A DNA stretch of 64,000 nucleotides, from the NCBI RefSeq assembly GCF_037414475.1, contig NZ_CP147913.1:5144001-5208000 (forward strand). The letters are read 5' to 3'. Position 1 is the first letter of the stretch. The number at the start of each line of letters is the position of its first letter. Shown here piece by piece: positions 29,231-37,822 of the stretch. Both the position numbers and the translations under genes were made by a program. The DNA is from Myxococcus stipitatus (GTDB lineage Bacteria; Myxococcota; Myxococcia; Myxococcales; Myxococcaceae). The notes under the pieces were generated by a model. The model worked only from the letters and a program-made list of their open reading frames with translations, had not been told where the DNA came from and did no database searches.

Positions 29231-31012
29231 ATGGCGGAACGGTTGGGGGGGCGGGGGAAGCCCGAGCGCGCGGCGGCGGGTTCACGAGGTGCCACGAGTC
29301 TCATCCCTTCCCTCGACGCGGCCGCCAGCGCCGCCGTGCTCGCGGACCTGAGCGCGCCGGGCGTGCTGCTGGTGGATGACAACCCCGCGAACCTGCTCTC
29401 GCTGGAGGCCATCCTCGAGCCGCTGGACGTGAGGCTGACGAAGGCGTCCTCCGGAGAGCAGGCGCTGCGCTTCCTCCTGCGCGAGGACTGCGCCGTCATC
29501 CTCCTGGACGTGCGCATGGCGGGGATGAGCGGCTTCGAGACGGCCGCGCTCATCAAGCAGCGCGAGCGCACGCGCAACGTCCCCATCATCTTCCTCACCG
29601 CGTACGGGCGGGATGACGCGGAGCTCGTCGCGGGCTACTCCACGGGCGCGGTGGACTTCCTGCAGAAGCCCTTCCCGCCGGAGGTGCTGCGCTCCAAGGT
29701 GTCCGTCTTCGTGGAGCTGTTCCGCGCGCAACACCAGGTGCGGGCGCAGGCGGAGCTCTTGCGTCGCAAGGAGGCGGAGGCGCGGGAGCTGGCGCACCGG
29801 GCCGCGGGCCACATCGACCGGCTGCGCGACTTCACCGAGCGCTTGTCGGAGGCCCACACGGTGCGGGACGTGTGCCGCGCGCTCTTCGAGCAGGGGCTGG
29901 TGGCCGCGGGCGCGAAGGCGGGCGCCGTCAACCTGCTCAACGAAGCGCAGGACGCGCTCGAAATCGTGGACGCGGTGGGCTACCCGGAGCAGGTGTTGTC
30001 CAAGTGGCGGCGCATCCCCCTCTCCAACCCGGTGCCGCTGACGGAGGCCGTGCGCGAGCAGCGGCCCATCTGGCTGGGCTCGCTGGACGAATGGCAGGGC
30101 CGCTACCCGCACCTCAACGCGCACGGCATCCACGAGTCCGCCATCGCGCTGCCGCTGATGGTGAAGGGGCGGGCGCTGGGCGCCATCGGCCTGTCGTTCG
30201 CGCGGGCCCGGCTGTTCACGGAGATGGACCGGGCCTTCTTCTCCGCGCTGGCGCACGCGTGCGCGCAGGCGCTGGAGCAGGTGCGCCTCATCACCGAGGA
30301 GCGCCGGGCCCATGAGGAGCTGCGCCGCCGCTCGGAGTTCGAGCAGCAGCTGGTGGGCATCGTCTCGCACGACTTGCGCAACCCGCTGGCGGCCATCGCC
30401 ATGTCGGTGGGTCTCTTGGAGAAGAAGGGGGAGCTGTCCGACGGGCAGCGGCGCACGGTGCGGCGCATGGGCCAGGCCAGCGAGCGCGCGGCGCGGATGA
30501 TTCGGGACCTGCTCGACTTCACCAAGGCGCGGCTCGGGGGTGGCATCGCCCTGCACCGGCGACCCATGGACCTGGGCGAGGTGGTGACGCAGGTGCTGGA
30601 CGAGGTGCAGGTGGCGCACCCGGGACGGCACGTGGACGTGGAGGTGTCGCCCGGCGTGCGGGGGGAGTGGGACCCGGACCGCATCGCGCAGGTGCTGACG
30701 AACCTGCTCACCAACGCCCTGGTCTACAGCCCCCGTCACGCGCCGGTGCGCGTGCGTGCGTTCGCGCAAGGAAGCCAGGCGCTCCTGAGCGTCTACAACG
30801 GCGGGGCGCCCATTCCGCGAGAGCTGCTGGCGCGCCTGTTCGAACCCCTGACGCGCGGGACACTCCAGGAAGGGCAGTCCCACCGCAGCATCGGGCTGGG
30901 GCTCTACATCGTCCGCGACATCGTCCGGGGCAATGGCGGCGGGGTGGAGGTGGTGTCCTCCGAGGAGCACGGCACGACCTTCACGGTCCACCTGCCGCGG
31001 TGCCCCGCGTGA
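29231..31012 (+). CDS. hybrid sensor kinase: N-terminal receiver, GAF, HisKA, HATPase
   Basis: About 593 residues. An N-terminal receiver (VLLVDDNPANL, phospho-acceptor Asp near 93 in VILLDVRMAGMSG, QKPFPPE with Lys) is followed by a coiled linker, a GAF-like domain (ALPLMVKGRALGAIGLSFA), a HisKA box GIVSHDLRNPLAAI with His near 380, and an ATPase domain (NLLTNALVYSP, GLGLYIVRDIV). A receiver placed before the kinase suggests input from another phosphodonor. The start is taken at ATG 29231 with GAAGGG upstream; ATG 29207 in frame is an alternative. The next kinase lies 285 bases downstream on the same strand. Confidence 0.88.
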   Translation: MAERLGGRGKPERAAAGSRGATSLIPSLDAAASAAVLADLSAPGVLLVDDNPANLLSLEAILEPLDVRLTKASSGEQALRFLLREDCAVILLDVRMAGMSGFETAALIKQRERTRNVPIIFLTAYGRDDAELVAGYSTGAVDFLQKPFPPEVLRSKVSVFVELFRAQHQVRAQAELLRRKEAEARELAHRAAGHIDRLRDFTERLSEAHTVRDVCRALFEQGLVAAGAKAGAVNLLNEAQDALEIVDAVGYPEQVLSKWRRIPLSNPVPLTEAVREQRPIWLGSLDEWQGRYPHLNAHGIHESAIALPLMVKGRALGAIGLSFARARLFTEMDRAFFSALAHACAQALEQVRLITEERRAHEELRRRSEFEQQLVGIVSHDLRNPLAAIAMSVGLLEKKGELSDGQRRTVRRMGQASERAARMIRDLLDFTKARLGGGIALHRRPMDLGEVVTQVLDEVQVAHPGRHVDVEVSPGVRGEWDPDRIAQVLTNLLTNALVYSPRHAPVRVRAFAQGSQALLSVYNGGAPIPRELLARLFEPLTRGTLQEGQSHRSIGLGLYIVRDIVRGNGGGVEVVSSEEHGTTFTVHLPRCPA

Positions 31013-31297
31013 GGCGCGGGGTAGGAGCCGGGCCTTCCTGCCCCGTGGGGCAGTGGCGGTGGTCCTCCGCGGTGCACTTTGCTTCCAGGCGAGTGGAGAG
31101 GGTCCGGTCCGTCCGGAGGTCGGGAGCGGGGACTCGCGGGGCTCGCCACGCAGTGCTTACGGGTGAGCACTGCGGGAACGGCTGTACCCGAGGACAAGGT
31201 TACGACACCTCGGACATGGCACTCTCTACCAACGCGCGTTCCGCGCCCCGGCCGGTGTTCGTGGACTGGAGGGGTGCTGTTCGCCGGGGGGAAGCCG

Positions 31298-33238
31298 ATG
31301 GTGAGCCTGTCGTCGTTGCCGGGGAATGCCCTGGCACGGTCGCTCCATGCCGGGAGTCCCGCACCATGTATCCGCCTGGAGGCGTTGCGGGGAGCCGCGG
31401 GAGAAGTGCTCGACTTCCAGTGGACGTCGCTCAACGCGGCGGCGGAGCACTTCGTCCATGACTGGGGCGTGCCCCCGGTGCTGTCGCGCTGGGCGCCGCA
31501 CGGCCTGCGGGGCGTGGAGCTGGAGGCGTGCGTGCGGGTGTGGGCCACGGGGGTGCCCCTGGCTTCGACCTTGAGGGTCTCCCGCGACGGACTGGATGGG
31601 GGCTTCCAGGTGGTGGGGCTCAAGGAGGCGGACGGCCTGGTGCTGTGGCTGTTGGAGCCCGCCTCGGAGACGCAGGCCGCGGAGGGGCTGCGCGACGCGC
31701 TGGAGCGTGAGCGCGAGGCACGGCGGCGCGCGGAGGGGGCGCTGGAGGGCACCCGCGACGTGCAGGCCCGCGAGGAGCTCTTGCGGCTGGCCCTGTCCAT
31801 GGCGCGCATGGTGGCGTGGGAGTGGACGGAGGGGCGGCGCGCGGTGACCTGGTCCCAGGACGCGGAAGGCTTCTTCGGCCAGCTGCCTGGGACGCTGGGC
31901 AGCTCGCTGCCGGGGTTCTTGTCGTGTGTCCTGGCGGAGGACCGGCCCCGGGTGGCGCGCGGAATCGAACAGGCGCTGGCCGTGGATGGCGCCTACACGC
32001 TCAAGTTCCGCTGCCGGCACGCGGATGGCTCCACGCATTGGTACGAGGCGGTGGGGCAGAGCTTCCATGAAGGCGAGCGCCCTCACCGCATGGTGGGGGT
32101 GGTGATGGACTGCACGGAGCGCGAGCACGCGGAGGCCGTGCTGCGCGAGGCGGAGGAGCGCTACCGGCTGGCGGCCCGCGCGACCCACGACGTGTTGTGG
32201 GATTGCGACCTGGCCACCGGGCGCGTGTCGTGGGATGCGGGGCAGGAGGAGCTGTTCGGCTATGGACGCGACGCCGCGGACCACGACATGTCCTGGTGGA
32301 CGCAGCGGCTGCACCCGGACGAGCGCGACGCGGTGGCCACCGGGCTGCGCGACTTCATCGCCTCCGACAAGGGCGCGTGGCAGTCGGAGTACCGCTTCCT
32401 CTGTCATGACGGCACCTGGGCCCATGTGTTGGACAGAGGGGTGTTGTCGCGGGACGCCGCGGGCCGGCCGGTGCGGATGATTGGCTCGATGATGGACATC
32501 ACCGAGCGCAAGCGCGCGCTGGAGCGCCTGGCGGAGGAGGCGCAGTTCCGCGAGCGCTTCATCGGTATCCTCGGACATGATTTGCGCAACCCCCTCAACG
32601 CGATAACCCTGTCGGCCCGGGCCCTGCGGCGGCGCACGGCCAACAATTCCTCCCAGCAGCAGATGGCCCAGCGCATCGAGGCGAGCGCCGAGCGCATGGG
32701 CACCATGATTTCAGACATTCTCGACCTGACGCGGGCGAGGCTGTCGGGAGGGATTCCGCTTCAAGTGGCGCCCGCGAACCTCTCCAGCGTGTGCCGGCAG
32801 GTGGTGGAGGAACTGTCCGCTGTCCATCCCGACCGCTCCATTGCCTTTGATGTGGATGGGCGCTCGGATGGGGTGTGGGACGCGGACCGGCTGGCACAGG
32901 TGCTCAGCAACCTGGTGGGAAATGCCCTGGAGCACGGCGACCAGGACGCCCCGGTGCTGCTGCGGTGCCTGGACCTGGAGGCGCGGCAGGTGGTGGAAGT
33001 CCACAACCCGGGCTCCCCCATCCCCGCGCCCCAGCTGGCCACGCTGTTCGACCCGTTCCGTCAGGCGGGGGTGGCGCGCGAACGGGGCCGGCGCCGCAGC
33101 GGGCTGGGGCTGGGACTGTTCATCGTGCGAGAGATTGTCCATGCCCACGGCGGCAGCGTGGACGTGCGCTCCTCCGAACGGGATGGGACCACATTCACGG
33201 TGACGCTCCCGCGCGATGCCCGGCGTGCCCCTCGGTGA
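31298..33238 (+). CDS. PAS-domain sensor histidine kinase
   Basis: About 646 residues, no membrane segment. An N-terminal domain of uncertain type (1-130) precedes a coiled linker and two PAS/PAC units (about 150-270 and 280-405; the second ends MIGSMMDITERKRA). The HisKA box is GILGHDLRNPLNAI with His near 427; the ATPase has NLVGNALEHGD and GLGLGLFIVREIV. ATG 31298 has a GGGGGGAAG ribosome site; sequence upstream in the same frame looks non-coding. Its kinase core closely resembles those at 19478 and 29231. Confidence 0.87.
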   Translation: MVSLSSLPGNALARSLHAGSPAPCIRLEALRGAAGEVLDFQWTSLNAAAEHFVHDWGVPPVLSRWAPHGLRGVELEACVRVWATGVPLASTLRVSRDGLDGGFQVVGLKEADGLVLWLLEPASETQAAEGLRDALEREREARRRAEGALEGTRDVQAREELLRLALSMARMVAWEWTEGRRAVTWSQDAEGFFGQLPGTLGSSLPGFLSCVLAEDRPRVARGIEQALAVDGAYTLKFRCRHADGSTHWYEAVGQSFHEGERPHRMVGVVMDCTEREHAEAVLREAEERYRLAARATHDVLWDCDLATGRVSWDAGQEELFGYGRDAADHDMSWWTQRLHPDERDAVATGLRDFIASDKGAWQSEYRFLCHDGTWAHVLDRGVLSRDAAGRPVRMIGSMMDITERKRALERLAEEAQFRERFIGILGHDLRNPLNAITLSARALRRRTANNSSQQQMAQRIEASAERMGTMISDILDLTRARLSGGIPLQVAPANLSSVCRQVVEELSAVHPDRSIAFDVDGRSDGVWDADRLAQVLSNLVGNALEHGDQDAPVLLRCLDLEARQVVEVHNPGSPIPAPQLATLFDPFRQAGVARERGRRRSGLGLGLFIVREIVHAHGGSVDVRSSERDGTTFTVTLPRDARRAPR

Positions 33239-33457
33239 TGTTTCAGTGATGGCTCGCGCTGTGTCATCGTCAGCAATCACCGTCCACCGCGCGGCGATAC
33301 ATGGCGCGAGCGTCCATTGTTTCACGCTGACGCTGTCTGGCGAATGACGTCGCCAGACGGATTGCACGTTGGGACACCTGTCACTCCTGGGCTGCAAGGA
33401 CTACCCGTTGTTCTGACCGCGGAAAATTGCGGTCACCCCCGAACGCGGAGGCAGTCC

Positions 33458-34423
33458 ATGCGCCAGTCCACCATCCGATTCCAGACGCAATCCTTCTCTT
33501 TCCGGAGCCTTCGTGCGTGGGTGTTGCCCGCGCTGCTGGGGTCCGCGGTCGGCTGCGGCCCGGGCGGTGGGGGGACCCCCGAGCCCGTGGACCCGGTGGA
33601 CGCGCAGCGGGACGGCCTGGTGTCCACCAATGGGCTCTCCACCAACGGATTGAGCACCAATGGCTTGTCAACCAACGGGCTGAGCACGAACGGGCTGAGC
33701 ACGAATGGCCTGAGCACGAATGGCCTGAGCACCAATGGCTTGTTCGTCTCCTGGTTCAACTCCAACCCCGCTCAGGCGGACATGTTGATGAAGTACGTGG
33801 CCCGTTGCGCGATGAACGCCAGTCAATCCCTCACGTATACCCATGGGGGGACGACGTATACGTGGACGGGGTCCTTGGGGTTGGCGCCGGGGTGGTCCAT
33901 GAACCAGCCGGCGACGGTGACGGAGCAGCAGATTGTGTCCGCGTGCATCGCGGCGCACGCCAACAAGTTCGGGGTGCATGTGAATATCTCCGTGTTGGGG
34001 AAGGGGGCCACGAACGTGGACATCCCGACGACGGCGGAGGAGACGCAGACGTACAGCCAGCCCGAGGCCTGCTTCTTCGGCAACATCTTCACCAACGAGG
34101 GCCTCTACGCGGCCAACGACACCAGCTACCTGTCCTATGACCAGAGCACGGTGCGTACGTGCGGCCTGTCCTCGTGGGCGGGCGACCTGGCGTGCGCTCC
34201 CGCCATCGTGCACGTGGGCAACTGCCTGGACTACTGCGTGCCGGACTCCACGCGGATGCACTACCGGTGCAACTACAACGGGAAGCTCTACCGGACGCTC
34301 ACGACGCGCATCCGTCCGCAGGACATCTACCGGTGCGGCGATGGCGTCTGCCAGCTCTCGGAGAAGTGCGGCACGGGAGTCACCCCGGACAGCTGCGCGT
34401 CTGACTGCGGCGCTTGCCCGTAG
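33458..34423 (+). CDS. lipoprotein with STNG pentapeptide repeats and Cys-rich tail
   Basis: About 321 residues. A signal peptide with lipobox SAVGC is followed by a Gly/Pro linker, eight repeats of (L/V)STNG at residues 55-94, a globular region with several cysteines, and a C-terminal CGDGVCQLSEKCG...CASDCGAC segment like the C-terminal modules of many Myxococcus surface proteins. I do not know its function. The repeats may form a beta-solenoid or a flexible stalk. It lies 360 bases upstream of mbnP on the same strand. Confidence 0.7.
   Translation: MRQSTIRFQTQSFSFRSLRAWVLPALLGSAVGCGPGGGGTPEPVDPVDAQRDGLVSTNGLSTNGLSTNGLSTNGLSTNGLSTNGLSTNGLSTNGLFVSWFNSNPAQADMLMKYVARCAMNASQSLTYTHGGTTYTWTGSLGLAPGWSMNQPATVTEQQIVSACIAAHANKFGVHVNISVLGKGATNVDIPTTAEETQTYSQPEACFFGNIFTNEGLYAANDTSYLSYDQSTVRTCGLSSWAGDLACAPAIVHVGNCLDYCVPDSTRMHYRCNYNGKLYRTLTTRIRPQDIYRCGDGVCQLSEKCGTGVTPDSCASDCGACP
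33620..33739 (+). repeat. eight in-frame 15-bp repeats encoding STNG units
   Basis: Eight consecutive 15-base units each encode (V or L)-S-T-N-G. Codons vary between units (TCC, AGC, TCA for Ser; ACC, ACG for Thr; AAT, AAC for Asn), so the repeat is kept at protein level rather than being a fresh DNA slippage product, although neighbouring units near 33680-33730 are nearly identical. Confidence 0.85.
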
Positions 34424-34783
34424 CCAGTTCCTCGTCGACTTCCTCCCGCGGCTCCCCGTGTCGCGCCGGTGAGGGGTTGGACGGGCCGGTTCCTGCCGTG
34501 CCCTGTCACCTCGCCAGGTCGTGGCGGTGGAGTTCTCCCAGAGCCTGGGCTTCAAGGCCGGGCGGCCCAATGGCCCGGATGGAGAGGCCCTTGCCTTGGG
34601 ACCGGGCGCCCGGCCTTCGTGGCGGCGATATGTCCACGCGCTCAAGGCGTTCCCGCCCCGATGCGTCCCCAGGGGCGGCCGCCCGCGCCGCGACAACTTG
34701 CCACACGGGGCCCGCTTTCCGATGCTGGTACCCATCAGCCGGTCGCGGTGCGCCACTCAATATCCGCCGTGGAGGTCGATTCG
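34424..34783. other. intergenic region upstream of mbnP, nothing recognised
   Basis: 360 bases between two same-strand genes. Frames are open through much of it, including one running into mbnP, but none has coding character. Besides the GGAGGT ribosome site at 34771-34776 I see no promoter, RNA or repeat that I can support. Confidence 0.35.
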
Positions 34784-35641
34784 ATGAACGCCGTCTGGAA
34801 GTCCTCGCGCTGGGCGCTGCTCCCCACCCTGTTGCTCTTGCAAGCCTGTGGTGATGACGAGAGCAGCAACAAGACCTACACCGTGCGCTTCAGCCCTCAG
34901 GTTCGCCAGGAGGCGCTGACCTGTCAGGGCCTCTATTCCGATATCGGGACGTCGCGGAGCACCATCGAGTTGTTGGACTTCGAGATGTTCGTGCGGGACG
35001 TCACGCTGGTGCGCGCCAACGGCGAGCGCCACCCGCTGAAGCTGGAGCAGGATGGCGCGTGGCAGCTCGATGACCTCGCCCTGCTCGACTTCGAGGATGG
35101 GACGGGCACTTGCCGGACGGGCACGGCGGCGATGCACCGCGAGGTGGTGGGCACGGCCCCCGAGCATGACGACTACACGCGTCTGGAGTTCAAGGTGGGG
35201 CTGCCCCCGGAGCGCAACCACCTGGACTACCAGGTGGAGACCCCGCCGCTGAACAACCGGGACGTGTGGTGGGGCTGGCAGGCGGGCTACAAGTTCGTGA
35301 AGCTGGATGTCCGCACGCCAGCGAACGTGGAGTACGTCTTCCACCTGGGTGCCGTCGGGTGCCAGGGCTCGGTGGGGGAGGGCTACACCTGTGCGTCCGA
35401 CAACCAGGCGACCATCGTCCTGGACGACTTCAACCCGGAGAAGAACCAGGTCGTCCTGGACGTGGCGGGGCTGTACTCGGAGCTGGATGTGAACCGGGTT
35501 CCCAACGGCACCTCGGACATGATGGCTGGCTGCATGTCGGGGGCGGGGGACCCGGAGTGCCCGGTGTTCTATTCGCAGTTCGGCCTGTCGCCGGATGGGA
35601 GCCCCAAGGCGCTTCCCAAGACGTTCTTCCGCGTGCGCTGA
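34784..35641 (+). CDS. mbnP: MbnP-family periplasmic metal-binding lipoprotein
   Basis: About 285 residues. Lipobox LLLLQAC follows the signal peptide. Family marks: an N-terminal beta strand (YTVRFSPQV), ELLDFEMFVRDVTLVRA, two Cys pairs (TCQGLY with GTCRTG; VGCQGSVGEGYTC; further Cys in AGCMSGAGDPEC), and the diagnostic VWWGWQAGYKFVKLD motif. In studied MbnP/MbnH pairs, the di-heme MbnH oxidises a Trp of MbnP to kynurenine, creating a copper site. The start is fixed by GGAGGT seven bases upstream. mbnH follows after 30 bases. Confidence 0.85.
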   Translation: MNAVWKSSRWALLPTLLLLQACGDDESSNKTYTVRFSPQVRQEALTCQGLYSDIGTSRSTIELLDFEMFVRDVTLVRANGERHPLKLEQDGAWQLDDLALLDFEDGTGTCRTGTAAMHREVVGTAPEHDDYTRLEFKVGLPPERNHLDYQVETPPLNNRDVWWGWQAGYKFVKLDVRTPANVEYVFHLGAVGCQGSVGEGYTCASDNQATIVLDDFNPEKNQVVLDVAGLYSELDVNRVPNGTSDMMAGCMSGAGDPECPVFYSQFGLSPDGSPKALPKTFFRVR

Positions 35642-35671
35642 AGGGGCGATGCCCCAGAGGAGTGAGCCGAG

Positions 35672-36814
35672 ATGTCGCGTGCGTGGAAGGTGAGCGCCGT
35701 GGTGGCCGCGGTGGCGGCCGCCGGATGTGGGGACGGTGGGTCGGGGACTCCGGCGCCGTCGCCGTATGTGTGGAACCTGCCAGCGGGGTTTCCCGAGCCC
35801 TTCGTGCCCGAGGACAACCCCATGTCCGAGGCCAAGGTGGAGCTGGGCCGCCACCTCTTCTACGACGCGCGGCTGTCTGGCAATGGCACCATGTCGTGCG
35901 CCAGTTGCCACGAGCAGTCACGGGCGTTCTCGGATGGGAAGGCCACGCCGGTGGGGTCGACGGGGGACCTGGTCCCCCGCAATGCTCCGGGACTGGCGAA
36001 CGTGGCCTACCTGGACACGTATACGTGGGCCAATCCGATGTTGGAGACGCTGGAGTCGCAGGCCCTGGTGCCGCTCTTCGGCGAGCACCCCACGGAGCTG
36101 GGGTTGACGTCCCGGTTGGAGGAGTCGCTCCAGCGGCTCCGAGAGGACGCGCGGTACTCGGAGTTGTTCCGCGCGGCGTTTCCGAGCGAGGCGGACCCGG
36201 TGAATCGCCAGTCCGTCGTGAAGGCGCTGGCGTCCTTCCAGCGTACGTTGATGTCGGGCGCCTCCCCGTATGACCGCTACCTTCAGGGGGAGACGTCGGC
36301 GCTGTCCGTATCGGCGCGTCGAGGCATGGAGCTGTTCTTCGGTGAGCGCGCGGAGTGCTACCACTGCCACAGCGGACGGCACCTCTCGAACTCGTTTCGA
36401 GCGAAGGGGATGCAGCGGCAGCCGGCGGTGTTCTTCAACACGGGCCTGTACGACTTGAACGGGCAGGGGGCCTATCCTCCGCAGAACCCGGGCCTCTATG
36501 AGTTCACCCTCAATGTGCTGGACCAGGGGCGCTTCCGGGTGCCGCCGCTGCGCAACGTGGAGCTGACGGCGCCGTACATGCACGACGGCAGCATTTCCAC
36601 GCTGGAGGCGGTCATCGACCTCTACATGTCCGGTGGGCGCAACGTGGTGGATGGGCCCTACGCGGGTGACGGGCGGCGCAATCCGAACAAAGACCCGCTG
36701 GTGCGGCCGTTCGAGCTGTCCGATTCGGAGAAGGCGGACCTCATCGCCTTCTTGAAGAGCCTCACGGACACGGCATTCGTCAGCGACCCGCGCTTCTCCA
36801 ATCCGTGGGAGTGA
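35672..36814 (+). CDS. mbnH: MbnH-type di-heme cytochrome c peroxidase-like enzyme
   Basis: About 380 residues. The N terminus carries a lipobox-like AAAGC. Two heme-binding motifs are visible, CASCH at 76-80 and CYHCH at 229-233. Typical regions include GRHLFYDARLSGNGTMSC, RNAPGLANVAY and the C-terminal YMHDGSISTLEAVIDLY. It belongs to the MauG/CcpA superfamily and is the expected partner of the preceding MbnP. The part from residue 174 to the end is present again at 45035-45658. The gene ends 18 bases from the convergent WD40 gene, and a hairpin covers both stop codons. Confidence 0.88.
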   Translation: MSRAWKVSAVVAAVAAAGCGDGGSGTPAPSPYVWNLPAGFPEPFVPEDNPMSEAKVELGRHLFYDARLSGNGTMSCASCHEQSRAFSDGKATPVGSTGDLVPRNAPGLANVAYLDTYTWANPMLETLESQALVPLFGEHPTELGLTSRLEESLQRLREDARYSELFRAAFPSEADPVNRQSVVKALASFQRTLMSGASPYDRYLQGETSALSVSARRGMELFFGERAECYHCHSGRHLSNSFRAKGMQRQPAVFFNTGLYDLNGQGAYPPQNPGLYEFTLNVLDQGRFRVPPLRNVELTAPYMHDGSISTLEAVIDLYMSGGRNVVDGPYAGDGRRNPNKDPLVRPFELSDSEKADLIAFLKSLTDTAFVSDPRFSNPWE

Positions 36815-36838
36815 GTGTCATTGCGTTGACGCTCACTC
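36809..36838. terminator. hairpin spanning the stops of mbnH and the WD40 gene
   Basis: GAGTGAGTGTCA (36809-36820) pairs with TGACGCTCACTC (36827-36838) with one G-T pair and a six-base loop. It contains both convergent stop codons, so it could act as a bidirectional terminator, though there is no T-tract. An identical hairpin occurs at 45653-45682 in the duplicated segment. Confidence 0.5.
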
Positions 36839-37753
36839 GACTGGGGTGGGGCCCCACAGGCTCACGGTGCCATCGGGCTCACCCCAGGCCACGGCTGTCC
36901 CGTCCGGGCTGAAGACGGCGTTGCTGTAGTAGAAGTCGTTGTCCACATCGTGGTGGAGCAGGCACGTGTTCGTCCGTGTCTCGTACACACAGAAGCCACC
37001 CTTCGTAGCGGCGAACCAATTGCCCTCCGGACTGTAGGCTGCGTAACTCGAGCCTGCCGGGGGGCCAGACAGGGTCCCTGTCAAGTTCCAGTCGCCCACG
37101 CGGAAGCGCTGGATTCGTTCGCTGGTGGTCGTTGCCACCAGTTCAGTCCCCGATGGGTGGAAGGCCACGTTGGTGAACCACGTGTCGCGCTCCTCGTGGA
37201 CGTGGACGCATCGGCCGCTGGGAACCTCCCAGATGACGACCCGGCCTTTCAAGCAGGCCACCGCCAGCAGTCGCCCGTCCGGTGAGAATGCGAATCCGGC
37301 AACTTCCGTTTGCGGCCCTTCGAGCCGGCCCAGCGAGGTCCACGCGACGGCATCCCAGAGCAGCACTCCGCTCATGAGGTCATGCATCGCGAGCAGGGTT
37401 CCGTGGTTGTTGGCGGCCAGTGCCCAGGTTTCTCGTCTCGGCAACTCCGACTGGCGCAGCAGCCGGCCGTCATCAAGTGCGAACAAACTGAGGCGGCCGC
37501 GTTCATCCGTCACCGCGATGCCTCCCACTGCTGGAATTGGCCGGGCGGCGAGTCCCTGAGGGATGATAACCTCACTGGCTTGAGTCTCCATCGTTGCCGC
37601 ACCAGACCAGCGCCACCAGCGCAGGCGCTCGTTGCCATGGCGCTCCAACGACACCAGCCATTCTCCTCCTGGAGAGGATGACATCTTCTGCGCCTGTGCG
37701 TTCCTGGTGCTGGGTTTTCCCCCGAGGGCGAGACGCGACCATCGCTGCGGCAT
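36833..37753 (-). CDS. WD40-like beta-propeller protein, candidate immunity protein, copy 1
   Basis: 306 residues, no signal peptide. Repeated blade motifs end in W-D/W-E/W-G (GVLLWDAVAW, GRVVIWEVPSG, GTVSLWGPTP), with GTAVAWGEPDG and SPDGRLLAVA typical of WD40 repeats. It lies 69 bases downstream of the secreted effector gene on the same strand. Compared with copy 2 (45677-46603) the last 35 residues are nearly identical but the rest is only moderately conserved, which parallels the divergence of the effector C terminus. I infer a cognate immunity role; a structural or regulatory role remains possible. Confidence 0.7.
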   Translation of the reverse strand: MPQRWSRLALGGKPSTRNAQAQKMSSSPGGEWLVSLERHGNERLRWWRWSGAATMETQASEVIIPQGLAARPIPAVGGIAVTDERGRLSLFALDDGRLLRQSELPRRETWALAANNHGTLLAMHDLMSGVLLWDAVAWTSLGRLEGPQTEVAGFAFSPDGRLLAVACLKGRVVIWEVPSGRCVHVHEERDTWFTNVAFHPSGTELVATTTSERIQRFRVGDWNLTGTLSGPPAGSSYAAYSPEGNWFAATKGGFCVYETRTNTCLLHHDVDNDFYYSNAVFSPDGTAVAWGEPDGTVSLWGPTPVE

Positions 37754-37822
37754 TTCGTCGACTCCATGTTCTGCTCCCAGGCCACCCGCGCTGGCAGGTG
37801 GCCTGAGGCGTTCATCGTGATG

